NCBI GenBank assembly: GCA_027600665.1
Contig: JADGJL010000207.1
Span: forward strand, 1 to 25,931
Origin: Irineochytrium annulatum
Lineage: Eukaryota; Chytridiomycota; Chytridiomycetes; Chytridiales; Chytridiaceae
Length of the DNA: 25,931 nucleotides
Reading direction: 5' to 3'
The position numbers and the translations under genes were made by a program. The first letter of the stretch is position 1. Each line of letters begins with the position of its first letter. Below, piece by piece: positions 9,381-19,400 of this stretch. The notes under the pieces are model-generated. The model was not told the DNA's origin. It worked only from the letters and a program-made list of their open reading frames with translations, and did no database searches.

Positions 9381-10300
9381 TTAATTGCGCACCGGCGATA
9401 AATTCCTGTTAAACCCTCCACGGCGGTTCATGTACTGACGATACGTGCGCTTCTTCTCAATATTGACGGCGCCTTTCACGTTCCCGACGACTTTCTTTTG
9501 CTAAAGCGAAAGGTCAGGAAAACTTGCGCTGATAAATAAATACCTTAGTAGTGTCAAAGTTGCCGAATCCCATCATCTTCTGCATCATTTCCGTTAGGTC
9601 GCCATCTTCATCTAAAAGGGTGGTCAGCATAGCTCTGTATCGACAAGAAAGCCACAAAGCTTACTCATAGCAGACGGGGCGCTATCTTCTGATCTGAAAT
9701 GCAGTTTAAGAACTGGGACTGTTATCCAAAGCACTCACTCTCCGCGCCTCTTTTTCCTGCCATCCTCCCTATCACCGCTCCGCCTCCGACCGCGGGCCGG
9801 TTCCTCCTCACTCGGACTCCGCCGCCGTCTCCGATGGTCGTCGTCATCCCGCTTCCTCATCCGCGAATCGTCGGCATCCCGGTCCCTCCCCCGCTGCTCC
9901 CTGTAATCTTCCCCACCGTCCCTCTCCCTCATCATCCGCTGTTCTCCCCTGTGACCATGATCCCGGTGGTATTCGCCGCGACGAGCGTCGTCACGCCCTC
10001 CATCCGTTCCACCGCGATGCCCGCCCCCACCGCGACGATGGTCTTCCCTCGGTCCACGGTCATGGCGATTGTGCGGAGATCGAGAACGCGAGTGCTGCGA
10101 GCGACCCCAGCCCCGCTCGTGGTCACTCCTTTGCCTCCGAAAGCCCTCGCCTTGAATTCCAACAAGAAGCAATGTTAGGAAACGGAAATATTTACCTAGC
10201 GACCAAGTACTATACCTTCTCTCGGATCCTCGGGACGATCCAGGTCCCTGTAACCACCGCCGCCTGCTCTGCGGTCGTTATCGTAGTCTCGTCGACTCAT
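9381..10300 (-). CDS. SNRNP27: U4/U6.U5 tri-snRNP 27 kDa protein
   Basis: SNRNP27 is a component of the U4/U6.U5 tri-snRNP in the nuclear spliceosome; its C-terminus acts near the active site and influences 5' splice site choice. Exons are 10300-10216, 10150-9739, 9693-9665, 9611-9544 and 9500-9381, with introns of 65, 45, 53 and 43 nt; the product is 237 aa. Residues 1 to about 165 are an RS/RD/RG-rich tract, as in the family. The diagnostic C-terminus follows: a DLTEMMQKMMGFGNFDTTK segment, then KKVVGNVKGAVNIEKKRTY, RQYMNRRGGFNR and a short tail. The last exon splice (9544/9500) joins DTTK to QKKVVG, matching the conserved DSTKGKKV region of homologues. It lies 134 bp upstream of the alkaline phosphatase on the same strand and shares a 62-bp divergent promoter with the next gene. 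Confidence 0.93.
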
Positions 10301-10362
10301 TTCGGTCAAATGTTCACAATCTTCGATTCAGATTACGGCTTGTGCAAGGAATCAGCCAGAAC
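10301..10362. promoter_or_regulatory. 62-bp bidirectional promoter
   Basis: Sixty-two bases separate the start codons of SNRNP27 (minus) and the CYTH-bZIP gene (plus). Both promoters must overlap here. No TATA box is seen; the role is inferred from position. Confidence 0.45.
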
Positions 10363-11547
10363 ATGTCGGCCCCCAAGGCCAAGCTACAGCTACAAGCGGA
10401 GACAGGTAACGTGACTATGCATCAAATATTTCTTTGGGTTACTTACAGAATTCAACTCAGATTACTTCCATCTCTTGGCGGCATTGGGCCAGGACTCTTC
10501 CAAATTTCGCTTCCTCGGCGTCAACCACGAAAAGGTATTACCTGTTTAATTTGCACCCGCCTTATTTGAAGCCCAGGACTTTGTTTTGGACACACCTGAC
10601 CACATCCTTTGGGAGCATGGCCTGACGCTAACACTACGGTCGGCCGACGACGAAACGAACGGGCTCATCACGACGTCCATCGTGCTCAAGGAGACCGTGA
10701 TTGACAAGCAGAGGCCGTACTTCGAGGTGTCGGAGAGGGAGGAGAGATGCCTTGACAACGCTGTCGTGGAAGAGGTGTTAAAGGGGGCGGTCGTTACCGC
10801 CTCACTTGCGAATCTTGTCAAGGAGGTGCTGACGATGTACCCGAACGTCGAGGCGAAGTCAATTGGCTCTTTTCAGTCGCTTAGGCATAACTTCCAGTGG
10901 GGAGATGTTATTCTGGAGGTAGCAGTAATATTGCAACGCGGCCTCTGATCTATCCATGCAGGTTGACCGTTGCACATTCTTCCCCAGCGGTTACGAGGCC
11001 TTTTTCTGCAGGTTCGATTCCAACGAAACTGTCATCGACCGATGGTTTGTATCTCTGATCTTCTATATGACAAGTGGAAGTAACCCACGCTCGCCTTAGC
11101 TTGACGTTCATGAAGGATTTAAACATTAGTTACTGCGTCCACATGGCCTCCAAGTCCTCCCTCTTTTTCTCCTACCTCCGCCAAACGCCCGACAACCGCA
11201 GTATGCTCCCTGCCATCAACGATCTTATGCGACCGCCCCATTACCAACACTCCTCCAACTCCGGCAACGAAGACCGTGACTCATCCCACTCGCCCACAGC
11301 CGGCAATAACGCCGGAAGCAGGGGGAAGCGGAAGAAGGAGTACCCGCATGGGGTTGCAGAGGCGCATCGGCAGAAGAGCAGGGAAAGCTCGGCGAGGTAT
11401 AGGAAGAGGAAGGTGGAGGAGCAGATGAGCAACCAGCAGATGGTGGATAGCTTGAACGCGAGGATTAAGGAGTTGGAGAATGAGAATATTGCTTTAAGGA
11501 CGGAGGTGAAGGTGTTGAAGAGCGGGATTTTGAATAAACAGATATGA
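10363..11547 (+). CDS. CYTH/TTM-like domain joined to a bZIP domain
   Basis: Exons are 10363-10405, 10449-10534, 10577-10918, 10962-11044 and 11100-11547; introns are 43, 42, 43 and 55 nt; 333 aa. Residues 1 to about 215 resemble triphosphate tunnel metalloenzymes of the CYTH superfamily, closest to the plant TTM3 type. In order: DFVLDTPDHILWEHGLTLTL, SIVLKET, VSEREER, FQSLRHNFQWGDVILEVD, FFPSGYEAFF and a C-terminal helix with LNISYCVHMASKSSLFFSYL. The ExExK signature is absent and the acidic strand after GYE is lost, so catalysis is doubtful. The same open exon then runs from MLPAINDLM (Met220) through a polar linker into a bZIP: basic region RQKSRESSARYRKRK and leucines 303, 310, 317 and 324 in exact register, with the invariant Asn replaced by Ser278. 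It could be one fusion protein, or two products using Met220 or a GTATGC donor at 11201. Confidence 0.78.
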
Positions 11548-12873
11548 CTCTGTCGAAAGTCTTTGTTTTGCACCTTAGATGTTAAGAATCGGACTCGATT
11601 AGCCGATTCGTTAATCTCGTGTGCTTTAACCGCGACCCGAACGACAACGAGAATCAAGGTCGCATTTTTTTTCCGCAACGGCAGAGGCTTTAGTGTGCGT
11701 TGCTACTACATCTTCATCCTTGTTGCTGGTGCGACTCCAATTCAATCAGCGAGAACAGATTGTGTTAATCGATGATTAACCGACGATATTTTTCTTTTAA
11801 TGTTTTGAACAGCTAGACCAAGAGCTGCGGGGCCGATTGCTACGCTCTGTAATCTGCCTGTTTGGCTCCACCGCGATTTTTTTTTTTTGATTGTCCCGCC
11901 AAGACTTGATGGGCCGTGCTGTCCTCAGCATCAACCGAGACTAAGGTCGTCGAAATGCCGCATTCGCCCTCTGGAAAGATTGCTAGGAGGATCCGGCGGC
12001 GCGCTTGTATCTTTCAGTCGTCTTTCAGTCGATTCGAGCGCTCTGGTGCGCAGATGGGTTGCCGATGACCCTAACTTCTCCAACCTCCAAGTACGTCGAA
12101 AACTGGTCGCTTGCTGCTTTGGTTAACGAATATGGACTATTTGCACGTGATTCACGCCAAGCTAACGGGCGAGGCGCTCGCCTTCTGGCTCACCCGGGCC
12201 AGCGCCTACATCATTTGTCAATTTAATCAACCAGATAAAGGAAACGAGTTAACTGAACGCTTTGAAAGTGACCTCAAGTTTCTATTAACGGGATGCAGTT
12301 GGACCCGGACCTTGCTCCGCATGAATACGCTCATCGAAATGATGGGGCTGCGCGGATCATCCGTTACTCTAACGAACCTACCCTCCAAGCGGTGTGAACA
12401 TTCATCTTCGGCTCAGGGATAACTCGGATTCTCCGCGTTACCGCGCTTCAGAGCCAAACGACCCCGGACAGGGCCGATACCCCGTGATATAACCCGGCCG
12501 TGCATGGCACAGAGGAAGTTTAGACCCTGAGGCAGAACGGGAGCTAATGCCTTTACTTGAGATTTCCTTGTTGGACGAGACGAAAACTCCGGCGCTGCCG
12601 TACGAATATTTAAATGATAGTATTTCACCGAGGTATTGGGTAACAAAGGGGAGAACCTTCGATTGCCGTCTTGTACCGGCTCGCACGGAGGAGTTCAGCG
12701 ATTGTCAGAGGGCGGCTGAAAAAGGTCTAGCTAAGACCAATTTTGCAGTTGTAAGCAGTGTAACAACTTTCGAAAATGTAAAATGTAATCTCTCTTTCTG
12801 CGTTTGTTTAACTGATTTTAAAGTCATTGGCGTTAAGCAATTTCAGAAGCAAACTTTGACTGCGCTTTGAGCC
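11548..12873. other. 1.3-kb gap, no supported gene; possible decayed element
   Basis: No intact gene is visible. There is a poly-T run at 11879-11889, and a short direct repeat of ctttcagtcg near 12010-12030. The plus frame at 12111-12420 contains AKLTGEALAFWLT followed by an acidic, aromatic stretch. This faintly recalls the Gag region of Ty3-type retroelements, but neighbouring pieces lie in other frames and stops are frequent. The frame at 12547-12870 is open for 108 codons without a recognisable domain. A degenerate mobile element is possible, not shown. Confidence 0.25.
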
Positions 12874-13271
12874 ATGTCCACCTCTCGCTCCGTCAGCGTA
12901 ACGAGCCAGGACCAAACAGAGCACATCCGCTTGAAGCAGAAGCACAAGTCACACAGCTCGTCACGAGTTCTGGAAGATGTGCCAAACGCCGGCGCTCCCG
13001 CTGAGATCTCGGAGGAGGAGCTGATGGAGCCAACGAAGTACCTGGAGGAGAACGTTTTCCCTACGCTCCTGCCTGGGATTGAGAAGCTGTTGCGGCTGGT
13101 GAAGAGGAAGGACGGGCAGCCGGAGGAGGAGCTTGCAGATCCGATCGGGTGGCTAGCCCAGGTCTGAGCGATGAAGCTGCCTTTCGGTTCTTAACCCTTC
13201 CGCAGTATCTGATGAGGAAGAACACATCAAGCCAAGAGCCGGCACCGAATACAGCCATCTCTGGAAAATAG
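12874..13271 (+). CDS. Dpy-30-motif protein, probably flagellar
   Basis: Exon 1 is 12874-13161 and exon 2 is 13206-13271, with a 44-nt intron. The protein is 117 aa. A Ser/Lys/His-rich N-terminus leads to a Dpy-30/RIIa-like helical pair at about residues 54-102: KYLEENVFPTLLPGIEKLL, then an inserted KRKDGQPEEEL loop, then DPIGWLAQ and YLMRKN. The splice rebuilds the hallmark DPIxWLAxYLxxN. Such domains form four-helix dimers that dock amphipathic helices, in COMPASS complexes and in radial-spoke or other axonemal proteins such as NME5, AK7 and DYDC. The insert between the helices and the lack of other domains point to the axonemal type rather than to DPY30 itself; this is inference. It is convergent with the triple-cNBD gene, with stops 63 bp apart. 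Confidence 0.8.
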
Positions 13272-13334
13272 ACCCGCCGTTGCGGTTGCTGTTGTATTTA
13301 GGGCACCGTCGGAAGAGGCATGCGCATCACATAA

Positions 13335-15298
13335 TCAAGCCAATATATTTCTCATTAGATACTGCTGCATCCTATACTTGGCCGTCCCCTCGATCCTCTC
13401 CGCGATGATGCTGTACTTGGCAATCATGGACTCGAAGTCCTCCCGTTTCAACTCGTACGTGGAGCATGGCGATTTGCAGCGCACCGAGGCCGTCCTTGGG
13501 ACGTGCTCTATCAGTGCCACCTCGCCAAAGTATGATGAGGGGCCCGAGCAGGAGTCTATGACCTCGCCGAACTGTAAAATTTTAGCGGCGAGGTCATAAA
13601 AGCTTAGTGAATGCAACGCATACTTCAGATATCACGTCCACGTCTCCTGACGCAAGGAAGAACATACTTTGTGCGGTGTCGCCGCATCGTAGAATAAACT
13701 CCCGCTCTTTCCAAGTTTTTTGGCTCATCGTGAGCGCGAGCTCACTGAGCATCCCCTGGTCGACATCGTTGAAGATAGAAAGCTGCCGCCTATTAGTACA
13801 ACTCAACCGAGGAAGACACGGGTACCTTCTTCAGGCTCTGCTCCGATACTTCGACATCAAACTGATCGGGTACGGCTGTTGACGCCGATGCCATCCTAGC
13901 CCTGAACAATGCAAGCCGTTCATCCGCCGTCGACTTTAACTTCGCCTTCATCTCCGGAAACTCATCAATCACCGGCGCCATGTCCTCTGACGACAGCTTG
14001 AGAAGCCGACACGTCGTCTTCGCCCGAATATCCGCCGTCCGCTTCATGTTCATAATCACCCCGACCTCCCCGAAAAATGACCCCTCCGATATTTCGGCGC
14101 GAACGGTGTCCGTCCCATCGACGACCAACACCGTCCCTTGCACGATGAAGTACATGCAGGTTGAATCGTCATTGAGCTTCACGATCGTGCTCCCCTCTGC
14201 GTGCAGCTCTCCCGTCATCGTCATGCTCAGCTTATCCAAAAATGCGTCCGGTGCGTCCGCCAAGAACCCGATCTGATGCTTTGTTACACACGCTCACAGG
14301 TGTTAGGCCGGCCAGTACCTTCTTTAACCGCTTGCGAACCAAGTCGCTCATGAACTCGCCTCCAAACATGTCGATGTCGTTGAAGTACTTCTGGCGGTCC
14401 CACCACGCAGCCTTACTGATTGACCACTCATCCATCTTCTCCTTCAGGTCCTGCCTCGACGCGATGACCTCGTCTATCTTTTGCTTTGTGACGATCACCA
14501 TCATGCAGTCCGTTTTGGCCACAACCGACGCCGTCCGCTTAGGGCAAAAAACTGCGAGTAATCGCGCTCGTCAGTATTATCGTCAGGAGCAGGAGCACAA
14601 AAGTTAAAGCATGAGCACGTACGAACTCCAAGCTCCCCAAAGAATGCCAAAGGCTGCAGACACGCAATCTCCGTTCCGCTGCTCATCACAGCAACCTGCC
14701 CCTCGCAAAGGAAGAAAATCTCAGCCCCTTCATCCCCCTTTTCCACGATCGCCATCCCGGCCTTCCTTCTCATCTCATACGACGTCATGGCAATCCTCCG
14801 GACAACGTCGATCGGGAACGACGCGAACAGCGGGAACTTTTGGATGACCTCCATATTCGGGTATAACGTCTCCTCCGACTTGGCGCTCGCGACCTCGGGT
14901 GGCTTTGCGGCGTGGTAGTCGGCCAAACGCTCGGACGTGGAAGCGACGGAGTTGCAGGTGTCCTTCAGCGGCCGAGGGAACTCGGACAGAGTCGCCTCCA
15001 TGGTGGAGATGATGGTGGACTGTTCGTCGGCGGCATCGAGCAGGCCCGCGAAGGACTTGAGCGCGGCGCGAAGCTGCTCGCCGTTGGCGGAGGCGGCGTT
15101 GGATTTGGCCCGGAGCTCGCTTACAACATCCTGAAGTCAACCGATTAGAAGACGGATGCAAGAAGCAAGCAGGCCAACCTTTAACTGGACCACCGTGGCC
15201 GCGAGATGGTCTCGCTCAAGGGTGAGCTCCTTCACTCGATCCCGGAGCTGGTTGATGATGGGATCATGGGCTCCGGGGAGGTGCGGCAGCTCACTCAT
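13335..15298 (-). CDS. Triple cyclic-nucleotide-binding-domain protein
   Basis: Exons are 15298-15179, 15130-14623, 14551-14319, 14272-13826, 13782-13624 and 13571-13335; introns are 48, 71, 46, 43 and 52 nt and all phases agree; 567 aa. Residues 1-120 are helical and likely coiled coil, without a PKA-type docking domain. Three cNBDs follow at about 129-285, 286-434 and 435-567; the second and third open with LKKIGFLAD and LKKLSIFND. Each has a phosphate-binding cassette: FFGELGV..PKRTAS (Glu206, Arg215), FFGEVGVIMNMKRTAD (Glu356, Arg365) and YFGEVALIEHVPRTAS (Glu506, Arg515). The Glu-to-Arg spacing is nine in all, as in PKA. Each Arg is followed by Thr, the residue linked to cGMP preference in PKG. 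No kinase, channel or exchange-factor domain is present, so it is a stand-alone sensor or scaffold. The intron at 13825-13783 has a perfect TACTAAT branch site. Confidence 0.9.
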
Positions 15299-16439
15299 CG
15301 CCGCGAATCCCAGCAGGTCGGCACCGTCTACTTTCAGTCTCCGCTGGTCCTTTCGTATTTTGCAAATTCGTCATTGAGTTACCACCTCTCCCACACCGTT
15401 GATCCGCGTGTGAACTCGGCTGTTCAACATTGCCAATGGTTTCCGCAGACGGCGTCGCTGGCGAAGGTGAGCAGAGGGTAAACGATGTCTTGAAAAATAC
15501 GATCTGGCATGCCACCAGCCCTTGGCCTACGTTAACAACATATGCATTCTAGCCAACATCTCATGCAAGTTGGAAAAGCGTGTAAGAGGAGGACTAGACC
15601 ATCATGAGAGACACTAAACAGACTGCACATGCATTAGGAGCGGAGCACCATTGAGCCTGACGATTGATCTGCATCGAGCGCGAGCACACGTTGTCCACCA
15701 ACCCCGTCCTCAATGGGAAGGTAGGTGCCGTCCCGGCGTCAAAAACCGTGAGAGTCCTACGACAACAGCCAACCTCTCGGTGCGTCTCGATCTGTGCCGA
15801 AGCTGTAAGCAAAGGAGTGCTCAATCCTCGTCCACTCCACGATCTCCGTCGCCACCCATATCTCCGGGACGCCGAATCAGATCCGAATTGGTCGCTGTGA
15901 CAAGGTAGGGCGCTCGAACAACAGAGTCTACCCACATAGTTCGGCCAACGGGCGCCGTGATCAGTCCTGGCGAGAACGTGAGCCTCTTATCCCCACAGCT
16001 TGGTTGCAACGGCAGCTCGTTCGCCCCAGACGCATAAAAACATCAACGGCCCAAATCTCAACCTGACTCCGTCGAGCAGAAGCCGACCTTGACTTACTCA
16101 ATGCCCACCCCGAGTGCTGACGACTGGTCAGCTGCAGGTGGCCGTTTGAAAGTCCTTCGGGCATCTCAGTGAGTGCGAGCTGAAGGACGGCTGTGAAGTG
16201 ATTAGCATGGCAACCATAGCCTCGAGAGCCCCTGTCGACGCCCGAATTGCGCAGCGTCGCGGGCGCTCAGGAGATCGGGGGGGTCGACCACGATCGCGGA
16301 GGCACCGGGGCCGCTCGGATTGCGGCGGCAACATCAAGGGGGCGCCGATTGGTTTGGTGTCAAGTTGGCGTCGCCGGAATCATTTGCAGTTTAGTTGCAC
16401 ACACGACGTTAAGGCCGGTGTAGCTGCAATTCGGCGGCC
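15299..16439. other. 1.1-kb divergent intergenic region
   Basis: The interval lies between the start codons of the triple-cNBD gene and the coiled-coil gene. It contains only short overlapping ORFs on both strands with no recognisable domain, no RNA gene that I can see and no clear repeat. It presumably carries both promoters and 5' UTRs. A small unrecognised gene cannot be excluded. Confidence 0.35.
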
Positions 16440-19400
16440 ATGTCGTCCCAGATGCCGCCTCGGACTGCCAGGCCACCACCCCGGGATCCTTCAAGAGGGG
16501 CCCCGTTGGGCGACAGGGACCGGGATAGGGACAGAGAACGGGACAGGGACCGAGAACGGCGTCCACCGGAACGGGATCGTGACCGGGACGACCGGCGTCG
16601 GGAGGACAGGGAGCGGCTCGAACGAGGAGATGGCGTCGACCGGGATCGAAGGGACGGCGCGGACCGGGACCGGAGGGATCCGAGAGATGTCAGGGGGGAT
16701 CCTCGCGACCGTCCGCGCGACCGGCCTGGGCCGCCGGATCGCGACAGGGGTGACAGGTCCAGAGGCGACCCTCGGGACCGCGAAAGAGACCCCAGACGTG
16801 CTGATGGCACGCCACGGGCCGATAGGGATAGGGGCGACGGCACGCCGAGGACGGAAAGAGGCGACGGCACGCCAAGGGCTGAGGCTGGGGACGCGACACC
16901 TCGCGGCGAGCGCCGGGAAGTGCTGAGGGATCGCGAGGGCCCGAGCCGGGACCGGGAAAGAGAGGCGATGAGGGAGGCCCGTGGGGATCGTGAGCGGGAC
17001 CCACGGCTTGATAGAGACCGCTCGCGTCCTGGCGGAGACCGTGAACGCGATCGCGCCGGTGGCGCGGACAGGGACCCGGACCGGCCGGTGCGTGACAGAG
17101 AGGTGAGCATTGCCGTTCAACCTTGGGGTCCTCATTGAACCTTTCACTCGATAGCGCGAGCGGGATCCTCGCGACGCGGAACGTGATCGTTTTCGGGAAC
17201 GGGAGCGGGATCGGGAAAGGTATCGAGATAAAGATAAAGATCCTGATAAGGTGCGGTTCTCTATGCTGGCCTAGTTTAGACTGACTGTTTGTTACAGCCG
17301 AAGACCGATGGTCCCAACATCGAGAACCTGCTCGCTCAAATCGACACATTTAACTTTGAAGACGATGGGAAACCGCCAGCTCCCCCACCAAAATCATCCG
17401 ACCCTACCGTCGTTATCACCGCACGAGGCTCCTCACGCAATCCCCGAGGGACACCCGCCACTATCGATCGCCCACGCCGGCCAACAAACGACCTACCCCG
17501 TGTTGAGGCCGTACGCAGCGCCAGCAACGACTCCCCGTCAACCGCATCCTCCTTTGGCACCGGCGCAAACACCTCCCGCGCCAGCCCCTCCGTCGCCACG
17601 CTCTTGCGGGAGCGCGGCGAATCCCGCAGCAACGGTTCCCGCCCCGCGGACGACATCGACGAAACACCCGCGGGGCGGGAGATGACGCGTTCTCCGCCCC
17701 CGCTCCGCGCGAACGGCATGCTGAAGGCGGTGGGGTCGCCGTCATTAGGAAGGCCTCGCCGCGGGTCGAACGCGTCAAACGGGTCCGACGAGACGGAGCA
17801 GGGCGCTGTGGCGCCACGGGGGGCGTCTAGGGGTGCCGTGGATTTGCAGTCCGAGGGCGGCCGGTCCGGTGGCACGGCCCGCGACCGGACGGACCGGTCC
17901 GTTCGCTCGGGCCCGTCCGCGCGTGGTGGGGAAGGTGAACGGAGGATTGACAACAGGTCGCTATCTAGGGACCGGTCCAGGATGAACGGGAGGGCGGGAT
18001 CGAAGGACGGGTCCCGGGCGCGGTCCCCTGGTGATACGGACGGGAAGAAGCAGCGCCTCAGCGGATTTTCGCAGGGGAGTTCGCAGTCGATCGAGATGGT
18101 GGAGCCAACGGCGATCAAGGCCATGGTTGACGACGCGACGCAGGAGGCTAAGGGCTTCGTCATCTTTCCTGCGGAGCGATTCGAGGAGAAGAAGAAGGAG
18201 TTTGCGGTGTTGTCTTCGCAGGTCGCGTCGCTTCAGAACCGGTTGACGCTCGAGTCGAGGATTAGGGAAGCGGCGTTGGCGCTCACCAAGAGCAACACGG
18301 ATAAGGCGCAGTCGAGGTCCGCCCAGGAGCAGCTCGCCACGGCAAACCGGAAGGTGGACGCCATCGCGACTGACCTGTGGAAGGTCACGGGCAAGCTGAT
18401 GGAGGTGGAGCGCGCGGTTTTGAAGCACACGTCCGGCGTGCTCCGATGGGGGGTGATGAATAATGTGAAGGCCGCGGGCGAGGGCGGCGACAGCGGGGCG
18501 AGCAATCAGCGCGTTTTGGAGCTTGAGGAGAAGCTCAGATCTTCGGAGAACAAGATCCGGGAGACCGAGCGGGAAATGAGCGTTCTAAAGTCCACGATGA
18601 CGCGGCTTGAGGTCGAAGTTGAGCCGCTTCGACGGGATCTCGCTGCGGCCCGTAAGGACAGGGACGAGCTCGCCTCCGCTAAACGATCGGTCGATCGGAA
18701 GGTCCGTGACCTCGAGGAGGACTTGCGGGTCGCCACCGAACGCGCTTCAGCGCCCAACTTGCCCTCGTCGACTGAGTACAACCGCCTCAAACTCGACCTC
18801 GCGACAGCAAAGGCTGATGTCGCTGCAAAACACGAGGAGGTACTTAGCACGCGGTCGAAGCTCTCGGGCGTCCAAAAGCAGCTGGACGAGGACCTCGCGA
18901 CGATGGAGGGGAAGGACCGCATGATCTCTGACCTGCTCGGCGAACTTGAGGAGGCCACGAATCAGCTCGAATTCCGTGAGCAAGCCGCGGCCGCCAGCGC
19001 GAAGAGCGGGGACGCGGGATCGCCGGCTGAGCGCAGGCTTCGAGAGCAGGTCATGACGCTCGAGGCCCAGTTGCGCGACGCACGCGAGAACGGGAAGTCG
19101 CTTTCCAGGCGCGGCGGGAGGGACTCAATTATGATCAGAGAGCAAGTCTCCCTTCAAACCGACTCCGTGCGATCGGCGCTCGGCGTCCAGCTCAGGGAGG
19201 CCGTCAAGGACAAGGAGTACCTTGAGGTTCAGCTCAACAAGGAGCGCGATCGCGTCGGGGACCTTGAGGAGACCGTCGCAAGACTCCGTGCGCGGCGAGG
19301 CACGGATGACGAGGGCAGTCGGAAGGACGCTAGCCTAACGGACGAGCAATTACGATCCATGAAGAGGGTTTGGCTGGACATGCCCCCCATTGAGAAGTTG

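Noticed and set aside
11005..11030. GGTTCGATTCC, a perfect-looking tRNA B-box
   Set aside because: The flanking bases do not form a T-stem, no A-box or acceptor stem is found upstream, and the bases lie inside the coding exon of the CYTH-bZIP gene.
16198..16926. 242-codon plus-strand Gly/Thr/Arg-rich ORF
   Set aside because: It overlaps exon 1 of the coiled-coil gene in another frame and its content is a shifted reading of the RD/RE repeat.
16409..18163. Several minus-strand ORFs rich in Ser/Arg, up to 275 codons
   Set aside because: They mirror the RD/RE and Ser/Arg-rich coding sequence of the coiled-coil gene. The plus-strand frame is supported by consistent splices and a long heptad pattern.
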